Shown: positions 7,962-13,771 of the stretch, piece by piece
Numbering within the stretch: position 1 is the first letter of the stretch
How the letters are laid out: each line of letters opens with the position of its first letter
Origin: Streptococcus oralis
GTDB taxonomy: Bacteria > Bacillota > Bacilli > Lactobacillales > Streptococcaceae
Length of the DNA stretch: 64,000 nucleotides
Assembly: GCA_905370255.1 (NCBI GenBank)
Contig: CAJPKC010000002.1
Coordinates: 1-64,000 of the forward strand
Reading direction: 5' to 3'
Position numbers and translations under genes: made by a program
The notes under the pieces: model-generated
Seen by the model: only the letters and a program-made list of their open reading frames with translations
Told to the model about the DNA's origin: nothing
The model's database searches: none

Positions 7962-8390
7962 TTAGTTAAATTTTGCAATCAAGTTATCTAGACAATCGTA
8001 AAAGTCTTGTTCAGACGGAAAACGCTGACTGATAATGAGTGATGCATCGGTTACGTTAGGATCGCAACCTTTATATTCGAAAGCCTTATCTTGTTTTACG
8101 TATTGAAGAACTGCGATAGGTTCTGTATATGTGTTTGCACCACGAGTATATTTTACTTGAAGTGAGATATTGTACATGTCTGTTGTAATTTTACGAACTT
8201 CAATGTGGAGAGGCTCGACAAAGAGTTCATACGCACCGAGCATCTCTAACGATGCATGACTTTCAAGAGCACGATTTGCGATAGGTCTAAAGTGATTATA
8301 GAAATATTCTTCCAAACCAGTCAGTTCCATATGCGCCTTATTGGTATGCGCTAGAAGTTGTGATAATGATGGCGATTCGTTGGTCGTCAT
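7962..8390 (-). CDS. Hypothetical protein, 142 aa
   Basis: A soluble unrecognised protein starting MTTNESPSLSQLLAHTNKAH, with a helical N-terminal half and a strand-rich C-terminal half. Its leader is unusual. An AGAAAGGA (8426-8433) is followed by a CAGTCG/CGGCTG hairpin, then by a second site TAAGGTG (8397-8403) next to the ATG. A TATAAT lies at about 8439-8444 on the minus strand. It appears to be monocistronic. Confidence 0.6.
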   Translation of the reverse strand: MTTNESPSLSQLLAHTNKAHMELTGLEEYFYNHFRPIANRALESHASLEMLGAYELFVEPLHIEVRKITTDMYNISLQVKYTRGANTYTEPIAVLQYVKQDKAFEYKGCDPNVTDASLIISQRFPSEQDFYDCLDNLIAKFN

Positions 8391-8477
8391 TTAAGGCACC
8401 TTACAGCCGTTTTAAGCGACTGTTTTCCTTTCTAATGGAATTATAGCTGAGCGTCGTTAAAGTGGCTCAGAATCGAT

Positions 8478-10283
8478 TTAGTGGCTTCTCAGACGGTTAT
8501 TGATGACTTGGTCAATATCGTCTCGTGTGAGAGTTAAAATATCGTTGTTGGTTAATGTGTAACCTTGACGTTTCATATTAGCGAGACGAATATCGCGTGT
8601 TGCTAAGAGGTCATTCATAAAGTTTTCAATGTAACGACCGTTTCCGTCAAGAGCACCGTTTACGTTTGTTGCGTTAAAGAGTTCAATAAAGCGTGATTCT
8701 AAATAATCCCAGTCGTCTTGAGATAAGGCGACGTTCTTTTTATTGATATTTAACAAGAGAATGTCTAAGAGATCATCGCAGGTGTAACTTGGAAATTCAA
8801 TCCAGTTAGGGAATCGTGATTTCAACCCCGGATTCCCTTTTTCGATGAATTCGTGCATGTCATTTGTATAACCGGCAACGATAACGAGGATTTCGCCTTT
8901 GTGTTCAGTGATGTCCATAACGAGCTGGTCAATAGCTTCTTGCGCGTGATCTTGTTCGCCATGTGGCAGAAGTGAGTAAGCTTCATCGATTAAGAGAACA
9001 CCGCCTAGAGCTGACATGAAAACATCATGTGTTTGTTGCGCAGTCGCACCGATATATTTCGAGACAAAATCCTTTCGAGTGGTTACTTTGAATTTATTTG
9101 TTGGCAAGATGTGTTCTTCAAAGAGCATTTGACCGATGATCTTTGCGACGGTTGTTTTACCAGTACCTGGTGCGCCTCCGAAAACCATATTCATATTTGA
9201 AGTATCTTCTTGAGAGAATCCACGAGCTGCGCGCTCCGCTTGCATAGAAGCAACGGCCATGAAGTTTTCGATTTGTTCTTTTACAGAAGCTAAACCAATC
9301 ATTTCTTGTAATTTTTTATAACCCGATGATTGCCCTTTACCTGTCGTACTTGAGTTCACAATTTCCGAGTTAAAGAGATTCCACTCGTTGGTATCTCCTG
9401 CAATAAGCGTAATAGTCGAATTTTGTGCGAGCGAGTCATTTAGAAGTTTACTCTTTTTAGAGCGTTCTAGAGTTAAATTCGTATCGATGATTTGAAGTAG
9501 TCTTGCTTGATAGACTTTCTCTGTCGTTGCGATACGCATATCGTGGATGATGGCTTTTTCGCAATTATTGATCGTGAACATGGTAATGTCATCTTTTACG
9601 AAGGAACTATCTTTGAATTTCTTGCGAAATGTTTTTTCCGGATCATTGTAAAAGAGGAAGTTGATTTGTCCCATATCGAGCGTGTTTACTCTACAGTAGC
9701 ACTCACCGTAGGTAGTCAGCGTTAATCCTGTTAGATTATCGCTTTCAAGATAGATGTTCGTCAAAGTAGAACTGTCAAGTTGAATCGTTGACGCTGATAG
9801 TGCCGATTGTGAACCAAAGAAATCGCCGAACGTTGAATGTCTCGCTGAAATATGCGATGCCTCAAACGAGAAAAAGTCTGAAGTAACATTTGTGAGTGTT
9901 ACTGTAGCGGTGTCGCTCGCGAAGATCGGTGAATAGATGTCTCTAGGGTCATTCTTTTGCGAGAACGTGAACGTGACGTTTTCGAGATCGATAACGCCGT
10001 TAGGTGTTTCGTTCACAATACCGTTACAGTGTTTGCTTTGAAAAATCGTGACATTTTTTACTATCGCACGTTTTGTACGAAATTCTAATCCAGCGGCGCC
10101 TTCTTGAATTTTGATAGTGTTATTCTGTCCGTTGATCTCAAGATTTTTTGTAACGATGACGGTGCCGATTTCTACTGATTTGTTCAATAAAATGGTGTCG
10201 CCCTCGCGTGCTTTGTCGATGGCGTCAGCGAGTGTCTTATAATGATTTCGCAGACCGAATCCGCCTACGTATAATTCTGTCAT
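8478..10283 (-). CDS. CbxX/CfqX-type AAA+ ATPase with an N-terminal beta-helix-like domain
   Basis: The start is chosen at 10283 (MTELYVGGFGLRNHY) with AGAAAGGA upstream; a longer frame to 10361 overlaps the promoter. Residues about 15-310 contain repeated short strands with N/V/T patterns (for example DLENVTFTF and ATVTLTNVT) like a right-handed beta-helix. A CbxX-type AAA+ module follows, with Walker A GGAPGTGKT (about 369-377), Walker B VLLIDEAYSL (about 433-442) and arginine-containing PGLKSRF. Known CbxX-like ATPases remodel protein complexes, and the beta-helix presumably selects the target. The -10 is TATAAT at 10321-10326 with upstream TG. Confidence 0.75.
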   Translation of the reverse strand: MTELYVGGFGLRNHYKTLADAIDKAREGDTILLNKSVEIGTVIVTKNLEINGQNNTIKIQEGAAGLEFRTKRAIVKNVTIFQSKHCNGIVNETPNGVIDLENVTFTFSQKNDPRDIYSPIFASDTATVTLTNVTSDFFSFEASHISARHSTFGDFFGSQSALSASTIQLDSSTLTNIYLESDNLTGLTLTTYGECYCRVNTLDMGQINFLFYNDPEKTFRKKFKDSSFVKDDITMFTINNCEKAIIHDMRIATTEKVYQARLLQIIDTNLTLERSKKSKLLNDSLAQNSTITLIAGDTNEWNLFNSEIVNSSTTGKGQSSGYKKLQEMIGLASVKEQIENFMAVASMQAERAARGFSQEDTSNMNMVFGGAPGTGKTTVAKIIGQMLFEEHILPTNKFKVTTRKDFVSKYIGATAQQTHDVFMSALGGVLLIDEAYSLLPHGEQDHAQEAIDQLVMDITEHKGEILVIVAGYTNDMHEFIEKGNPGLKSRFPNWIEFPSYTCDDLLDILLLNINKKNVALSQDDWDYLESRFIELFNATNVNGALDGNGRYIENFMNDLLATRDIRLANMKRQGYTLTNNDILTLTRDDIDQVINNRLRSH

Positions 10284-10354
10284 GTGTTGATACGAGTCCT
10301 TTCTGTTTAGCAATACTCTTATTATATCACAAAAGTGTTTCGCCGTCGATACTC

Positions 10355-10383
10355 TTGACAAAAATTCGTGAAAGTGGTATCTT
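10355..10383 (+). promoter_or_regulatory. Promoter of the DUF5684-like gene
   Basis: TTGACA at 10355-10360, a 17-base spacer and TATCTT at 10378-10383, 28 bases before the ATG at 10411. It is divergent from the ATPase promoter at 10321-10326. Confidence 0.65.
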
Positions 10384-10410
10384 TAGAGAAAATTTGAAAG
10401 GTGATTCGTT

Positions 10411-10779
10411 ATGGATGCTCTTATTGTATTTTTTCTATTCAATTATTTCTTTATAGCGCTCGCAATCGTAATCGGTTTAATTGCTGTTGAGTGGATCTTG
10501 TTCGAGCGCGCTGGCGAGCCAGGCTGGAAAGCAATCGTTCCGTTCTACGGTAGCTTCATCATGCACAAGATCGCTTTTGGTGAAGAATCGAAATGGTATT
10601 GGTTCTTAATACTAATTCCGGGATATAGTTTCTATATGCAATATTCGTTTACTCGCGCTTATGGTTATTCGAACGGTATGGCGATTCTATCTGTGTTCTT
10701 CCCTACAGTGCTTTCAATTGTGATGGTCTTGCAAGATGCACCCTACGACGGTCCGCGAACTCATTTTCTCAAACAGTGA
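10411..10779 (+). CDS. DUF5684-like integral membrane protein, 122 aa
   Basis: Four hydrophobic segments with the conserved ERAGEPGWKAIVPFYG signature (residues about 31-46) and a tyrosine-rich FSYMQYSF-like region match the DUF5684 membrane family, whose function is unknown. GAAAGGTG precedes the ATG. There is no terminator of its own: the first RNA promoter starts eight bases after the stop, so its mRNA probably ends at the terminator of RNA 1 (10863-10889). Confidence 0.7.
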   Translation: MDALIVFFLFNYFFIALAIVIGLIAVEWILFERAGEPGWKAIVPFYGSFIMHKIAFGEESKWYWFLILIPGYSFYMQYSFTRAYGYSNGMAILSVFFPTVLSIVMVLQDAPYDGPRTHFLKQ

Positions 10780-10821
10780 TTTTTCGTTGACAAGATTTCG
10801 GTTTTGTGATATACTGTAAAT

Positions 10822-10889
10822 ATGCGTTGGAATGTGCGCGCTTATTTATACCTTTCTTGAGAGTCGGATGAGAGTAATCCGGCTTTTTT
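10822..10889 (+). ncRNA. RNA 1: 68-nt small RNA, first cassette of the array
   Basis: Promoter TTGACA 10787-10792, 17 bases, TATACT 10810-10815 with TG before it. The terminator stem GTCGGAT/ATCCGGC with Ts is at 10863-10889. The RNA starts ATGCGTTG (10822-10829) and later has ACCTTTCT (10850-10857). ATGCGTTG and ACCTTTC both occur at the start codon and ribosome site of the 22793-23098 gene, on the same strand. ATACCTTTCT also matches the leader of the BcgI-like gene (16666-16675). Confidence 0.75.
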
Positions 10890-10926
10890 CTTTGACAAGA
10901 TTTCGATTTTATGTTACTATATAGAT

Positions 10927-10994
10927 GTTGAAGCATGAGTTTTGTTTTGAATTTATTTCGAAAAGCTAGGCGACGGGAATCGTCTGGTTTTTTT
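10927..10994 (+). ncRNA. RNA 2: small RNA of about 68 nt
   Basis: Promoter TTGACA 10892-10897, 17 bases, TACTAT 10915-10920. A short GACG/CGTC hairpin followed by seven Ts ends at 10994. The segment ATAGATGTTGAAGC (10921-10934, of which the last 8-10 bases should be transcribed) is identical to 27020-27033, just upstream of the start of the MerR-like gene. The RNA could therefore pair with that mRNA between its ribosome site and AUG. Confidence 0.7.
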
Positions 10995-11031
10995 ATTTGA
11001 CAGGGTTTCGCAAAAGTGGTAGAATATATGT

Positions 11032-11094
11032 AGCCTTTGAGGTGGCAAATGGTTTGTTTTTTAGATTGGGTCTTTGGCGAGATTCAATCTTTTT
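11032..11094 (+). ncRNA. RNA 3: small RNA of about 63 nt
   Basis: Promoter TTGACA 10997-11002, 17 bases, TAGAAT 11020-11025 with TG upstream. The terminator is an 11-bp stem (11063-11090) with GU pairs and a T tract. The 5' part contains TAGCCTTT (11031-11038), which also occurs in the leader of the 6896-7240 gene. It also contains GAGGTGGCAAATG, which resembles a ribosome site and start codon, but the frame runs past the terminator, so I do not call a peptide. Confidence 0.7.
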
Positions 11095-11131
11095 ATTTGA
11101 CAGTTTTTCGATTTTGTGCTACTATGTATTT

Positions 11132-11203
11132 AATCTTTCAGTTTTATATGAAAGTGGCGTAAATTAACTGGTTGAGTCGAACCCGGCAAGGTTCGGCTTT
11201 TTT
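11132..11203 (+). ncRNA. RNA 4: small RNA of about 72 nt
   Basis: Promoter TTGACA 11097-11102, 17 bases, TACTAT 11120-11125 with TG upstream. The 5' part folds as CTTTCA...TGAAAG (11135-11155). The terminator is an 8-bp GTCGAACC/GGTTCGGC stem with Ts (11176-11203). No target was found by eye. Confidence 0.7.
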
Positions 11204-11240
11204 ATTTGACGCGAAATCTATTTTGTGCTATTATATATTC

Positions 11241-11309
11241 AGCCTTTCTATTGCAGAGAAGTGGAGTTAGTTACTATTTTTAGTCGAGTCTTGCAGGACT
11301 CGGCTTTTT
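11241..11309 (+). ncRNA. RNA 5: small RNA complementary to the helicase leader
   Basis: Promoter TTGACG 11206-11211, 17 bases, TATTAT 11229-11234 with TG upstream. The terminator GTCGAGTC/GACTCGGC is at 11283-11309. TCAGCCTTTCTATT at 11239-11252 is identical to 26323-26336, which is the complement of the ribosome site of the helicase mRNA. Twelve to fourteen continuous base pairs would cover AGAAAGG and block initiation. Confidence 0.75.
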
Positions 11310-11346
11310 GGTTGACATTTATTTGGATTCGTGATAGAATGATTCT

Positions 11347-11404
11347 ACAAAGAAAAATTTTCGAATTTTTGACGGGGCGACGTTACGACGGCGTCCTATT
11401 TTTT
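11347..11404 (+). ncRNA. RNA 6: AU-rich small RNA of about 58 nt
   Basis: Promoter TTGACA 11312-11317, 17 bases, TAGAAT 11335-11340. It contains an AAAAATT-TTCG-AATTTTT hairpin, then a GACG...CGTC hairpin followed by Ts. The following -35 (TTGACT) overlaps the T tract. Confidence 0.6.
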
Positions 11405-11437
11405 GACTTATTTCGAGAAACGTGATAGGATTAGTTA

Positions 11438-11558
11438 TGTAAGATTAGTCGACGAGGGCGGAACAGGCAGCCGTCACACCCTAGCGGTCTTAAAGAGATG
11501 CGGGCAGGTCACCCTGCCGGGGCTAATCGGAACAGACGACATCGTTCGTCTGTTTTTT
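11438..11558 (+). ncRNA. RNA 7: compact structured RNA of about 121 nt
   Basis: Promoter TTGACT 11403-11408, 17 bases, TAGGAT 11426-11431. GATTAG near the 5' end can pair with CTAATC (about 11523-11528) and enclose a GGCAGG/CCTGCC hairpin and others, so it looks like a multi-branched fold. It is more GC-rich than its surroundings. The terminator ACAGACGA/TCGTCTGT (11532-11558) is nearly identical to that of RNA 11. Confidence 0.65.
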
Positions 11559-11597
11559 GTTGTTGACATATTTAAAAATTTGTGATAGACTATATTT

Positions 11598-11764
11598 ATT
11601 CGAAAATGTAATGCACTATTGCGGGCTCGTGGATATAGCTTGCACCTGCCTGTGGGCTCAATTGAGTAAAATAATAACAGGACTGCCCGCCTGAGGATTA
11701 GACGGCCATATCCAGCGCGAGGTGAAACTCAATGCGTGGAAACGAACTTAGGTTCGTTTTTTTT
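11598..11764 (+). ncRNA. RNA 8: structured RNA of about 167 nt
   Basis: Promoter TTGACA 11563-11568, 17 bases, TAGACT 11586-11591. Long-range pairs GCGGGC (about 11611) with GCCCGC (about 11685) and GGATAT with ATATCC suggest a closed multi-stem fold. The terminator AACGAAC/GTTCGTT is at 11741-11764. Its 5' end (TCGAAAATGTAA) is shared with RNA 9. Confidence 0.65.
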
Positions 11765-11800
11765 CTTGACAGAAATTTAGATTTATGTTAAAGTATATTT

Positions 11801-11881
11801 AGTCGAAAATGTAAAGGTGTTCTTCCACCTATTAAGCGGAGGCGATAACGTGGGATCGAGTCTTGCACTCGATCTTTTTTT
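11801..11881 (+). ncRNA. RNA 9: small RNA of about 81 nt
   Basis: Promoter TTGACA 11766-11771, 17 bases, TAAAGT 11789-11794 with TG upstream. It has an AGGTG/CACCT hairpin, then a terminator GATCGAGT/ACTCGATC (11854-11881). Its 5' ATATTTA.TCGAAAATGTAA is shared with RNA 8, so the two may be related. Confidence 0.7.
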
Positions 11882-11917
11882 ATTGCATTATTTTCGATTT
11901 TTTGATAGAATCTAATC

Positions 11918-12070
11918 AAAAGACATCGTTAAAATGATAGCCGTGACGGTTCTGACGGCTTCGCCAAATAAAAATTGACCGAATTGATGATAGCTGTGAC
12001 CGTTCTGACAGCTTAGACAACTAAAAAGTGACTGAAACGATGTAGCGATAGAGTTTTTTCTATCGTTTTT
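11918..12070 (+). ncRNA. RNA 10: RNA with two covarying tandem hairpins
   Basis: Promoter TTGCAT 11883-11888, 17 bases, TAGAAT 11906-11911. ACATCGTT (11923-11930) pairs with AACGATGT (12036-12043) and encloses two related hairpins. The first is AGCCGT...ACGGCT (11939-11960) and the second AGCTGT...ACAGCT (11992-12013). The stem differs by a compensatory C-G to U-A change, while the loop GAC.GTTCTG is kept. The terminator CGATAGA/TCTATCG is at 12046-12070. Confidence 0.75.
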
Positions 12071-12107
12071 ATTTGACAGTTTTCGCTATTTTTGATAGAA
12101 TGTAGTT

Positions 12108-12573
12108 ATGGAACCGGAAATTCCGTTAGATTGATGAGGTGCATAGGTCGCTACGGATTTGTGCGCGTAGATTTGAAAAATGGTTTGCTTGGGATCCGAA
12201 TCGTAGATAAAACAAGCCGTGGTTGTTTCGATGCCATATAATCGATACAGTCAAAGCTTATCAGAATTGTTCTGTAAAAAGTTATTTCGATTAGAATTAG
12301 TGACTCTAATCTATGTTCGAGAAATAACAAGAAATCATAATCGTTGGTGACAACAAAGGTTATGTGACAGTTACGTTAGAGTATTGTTAGATGTGTTGAA
12401 AACTATCAGCAAGCGTCATGTTGGTAGTCGTACATCTTCGAATTGGGTTTTCGGTGAACACCGCGGGGCGTAAGAAAACCGAATGCGATTGCGAATTCGA
12501 TTAAGATATGGCTTTTTCGAGTTTAAGGTTGCATATTTAGGAGGAGCAGACGGCATCGTTCGTCTGTTTTTTT
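12108..12573 (+). ncRNA. RNA 11: large structured RNA of about 466 nt
   Basis: Promoter TTGACA 12073-12078, 17 bases, TAGAAT 12096-12101. No protein frame fits. Clear stems include CTACG/CGTAG near the 5' end, GTTATTTC/GAAATAAC enclosing ATTAGA/TCTAAT (about 12281-12330), GTTG/CAAC, and GGTTTTC/GAAAACC enclosing GGTG/CACC (about 12447-12480). The terminator CAGACG/CGTCTG is at 12547-12573. It is not RNase P or tmRNA by their signature sequences. It could belong to a large ornate RNA class. Confidence 0.65.
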
Positions 12574-12610
12574 ATTTGACAAATTTCTTAGAAAATGCTA
12601 AACTAAAAAT

Positions 12611-12678
12611 CTAGTGAAAATCACTAGAAAATAAAAATAATAAGACACAAAATTGATCGAGATTTCTCGATCTTTTTT
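12611..12678 (+). ncRNA. RNA 12: two-hairpin RNA of about 68 nt
   Basis: Promoter TTGACA 12576-12581, 17 bases, TAAACT 12599-12604 with TG upstream. The 5' end is a perfect CTAGTGA/TCACTAG hairpin, followed by an A-rich single strand and the terminator GATCGAGA/TCTCGATC (12655-12678). The architecture looks like a stabilised short transcript. Confidence 0.7.
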
Positions 12679-12714
12679 GTTGACAAGATCTTGATTTTTT
12701 GATATACTCAATAG

Positions 12715-12803
12715 TGCTTCTGAGTAGAAGCTCTCCAATATTTTTTTTGTTTTTTTATGTTTATGCTCCGCGAAAAGACTGAGGATAGTTCTTCGGTCTT
12801 TTT
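12715..12803 (+). ncRNA. RNA 13: CUCC-exposing RNA of about 89 nt
   Basis: Promoter TTGACA 12680-12685, 17 bases, TATACT 12703-12708. A GCTTCT/AGAAGC hairpin is followed by CTCTCC, a T-rich linker and GCTCCGCGAAAAG, then the terminator at 12776-12803. It is a sequence relative of RNA 14 and RNA 15. The exposed CUCC could pair with GGAG-type ribosome sites. Confidence 0.7.
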
Positions 12804-12840
12804 GTTTGACAAGTGCTCGATTTTGTGTTATACTCAATAA

Positions 12841-12911
12841 TGTCCTCATGAAGGGGATCTCCTTAAATTTATTTCCGCGAAAAGCCGGAGGAAGAGTTCT
12901 TCGGTCTTTTT
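12841..12911 (+). ncRNA. RNA 14: CUCC-exposing RNA of about 71 nt
   Basis: Promoter TTGACA 12806-12811, 17 bases, TATACT 12829-12834 with TG upstream. A TCCTC/GGGGA hairpin is followed by TCTCCTTA, then CCGCGAAAAG and an 8-bp terminator stem (12885-12911). CTCCTTA also occurs opposite the AAGGAGG site of the 27533-27796 gene. Confidence 0.7.
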
Positions 12912-12949
12912 GTGTTGACAAAATATTCTTTTTGTGATAAACTTATAAG

Positions 12950-13029
12950 TGCTCGGTTAAGAAGCACCTCCAATAAATATTTTTATGATTATGCCATAGA
13001 GAGAAACGTCGAAGAAGTTCGGCGTTTTT
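12950..13029 (+). ncRNA. RNA 15: CCUCC-exposing RNA of about 80 nt
   Basis: Promoter TTGACA 12915-12920, 17 bases, TAAACT 12938-12943 with TG upstream. A GTGCT/AGCAC hairpin is directly followed by CCTCC (12967-12971), an AU-rich linker and the terminator AACGTCGAA/TTCGGCGTT (13005-13029). CCUCC is the core of the 16S anti-Shine-Dalgarno tail. Confidence 0.7.
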
Positions 13030-13067
13030 CTTTTGCGTAATTCTTTGAAGTTTGTTATAATAGAATC

Positions 13068-13225
13068 TGTAGAGAAAACTATCGCGAATGCGTAGCCAAT
13101 GGATCGGATGTCGGTCTGCTAGGTTGAAGATCCGTAAAAGGCTGAATCAGGTTTTGCATATTTGTCCGTAAGCAGATATTTCAATAAATATGCCGTAGAC
13201 GAGCTGTAAACAGGCTCTTTTTTTT
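13068..13225 (+). ncRNA. RNA 16: RNA of about 158 nt
   Basis: Promoter TTGCGT 13033-13038, 17 bases, TATAAT 13056-13061 with TG upstream. GGATC (about 13101) can pair with GATCC (about 13129). A GAG/CTC-based hairpin with eight Ts ends it at 13201-13225. No reading frame with a ribosome site is present. Confidence 0.6.
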
Positions 13226-13232
13226 GTGTTCG

Positions 13233-13261
13233 AAAAAAAGCAACTACTGCGTAGTTGCTTT
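13233..13261 (-). terminator. Terminator of the 33-aa protein gene
   Basis: An AAAGCAACTAC/GTAGTTGCTTT stem of 11 bp with a three-base loop, followed on the minus strand by Ts. It lies 20 bases after the stop of the small gene at 13282. Confidence 0.75.
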
Positions 13262-13281
13262 CGGTTGAGTGGCGTTAACGA

Positions 13282-13383
13282 TTATTCGTCATCGTCATCA
13301 TCGTCACCCCAACGTTCTTCAGCCCAATCCGGAATATCATCACCGAATCTTTCTTCGAGCCAATCTGGATAGTTGTTCGACAT
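13282..13383 (-). CDS. Acidic 33-residue protein with an internal repeat
   Basis: A complete minus-strand transcription unit is visible: -35 TTGCTA (13440-13445), 17 bases, TATAAT (13417-13422), GTGGTGAGAATC before the ATG at 13383, 33 codons and a strong terminator. The protein contains PDWLEERFGDD followed by PDWAEERWGDD, a tandem 11-residue repeat ending in a run of aspartates. It is strongly acidic. It could be a regulator or DNA mimic, but the family is unknown. It sits inside the RNA array on the opposite strand. Confidence 0.65.
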   Translation of the reverse strand: MSNNYPDWLEERFGDDIPDWAEERWGDDDDDDE

Positions 13384-13499
13384 GATTCTCACCACTTTTC
13401 TGTCATTGGTAATTCTATTATAGATCTATATTTATATTTTAGCAACCCGATAGTTGAATAATAGTTGACAGATTTTTTTATTTGTGTTATTCTATAGTT

Positions 13500-13590
13500 G
13501 TCTCGAATGAGACAATTGTAAGGCTTATGAAGTAAATCAGTAGTAACATATGTTTGGAAAACACGGAAGCAGAAATGCGTCCGTGTTTTT
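13500..13590 (+). ncRNA. RNA 17: RNA of about 91 nt, relative of RNA 18
   Basis: Promoter TTGACA 13465-13470, 17 bases, TATTCT 13488-13493 with TG upstream. The 5' hairpin TTGTCTC/GAGACAA is followed by TAAGGCTTATG. The terminator AACACGGA/TCCGTGTT with an inner GCA/TGC stem is at 13560-13590. The same layout with compensatory stem differences occurs in RNA 18. Confidence 0.7.
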
Positions 13591-13649
13591 CTTTTGTGCT
13601 TCTAAAAAAAACACTTGACAGATGATTTTGATTGTGATACTCTATAGAT

Positions 13650-13740
13650 GTCCTCGATAGGACGACATAAGACTCATGGTAGAGTGCCTGGGAGCTTTAT
13701 TCCGAGAATACTGAAGAGAAATCTCTTCAGTGTTTTTTTT
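13650..13740 (+). ncRNA. RNA 18: RNA of about 91 nt, last cassette of the array
   Basis: Promoter TTGACA 13615-13620, 17 bases, TACTCT 13638-13643 with TG upstream. The 5' hairpin GTCCT/AGGAC is followed by TAAGACTCATG, and a 9-bp terminator ACTGAAGAG/CTCTTCAGT lies at 13710-13740. It is related to RNA 17 at the 5' end. Confidence 0.7.
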
Positions 13741-13744
13741 GCGC

Positions 13745-13771
13745 AAAAAAAGATGACGGAATCGTCATCTT
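13745..13771 (-). terminator. Terminator of the modification operon
   Basis: AAGATGACG/CGTCATCTT with a four-base loop, followed on the minus strand by seven Ts. It overlaps the last codon and stop of the specificity gene and closes the dam-RM-S operon. Confidence 0.8.

Noticed and set aside
11041..11100. A small peptide gene in RNA 3 (GAGGTGGCAAATG).
   Set aside because: The frame has no stop before the terminator, so it would give a non-stop mRNA; the similarity to a ribosome site may be accidental.
11225..11585. Plus-strand open frames of 60-66 codons within the RNA array (11225-11425 and 11403-11585).
   Set aside because: They run through several predicted promoters and terminators, have no ribosome site and encode low-quality sequence rich in phenylalanine and arginine.
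12108..12573. RNase P RNA or tmRNA identity for the 466-nt RNA.
   Set aside because: The conserved GAGGAAAGUCC and ACAGAAA-type motifs of RNase P, and the tRNA-like ends and tag frame of tmRNA, are absent.
12598..12921. A 107-codon minus-strand frame in the array.
   Set aside because: Its apparent repeats (KDRRT and similar) are the antisense of the repeated promoter and terminator parts of RNAs 12-14, and no promoter or ribosome site supports it.
10787..13740. CRISPR array or tRNA array as an explanation for the repeated units.
   Set aside because: There are no identical direct repeats with spacers, and no cloverleaf or GTTCGA T-loop with an acceptor stem could be found. Each unit has a promoter and terminator instead.
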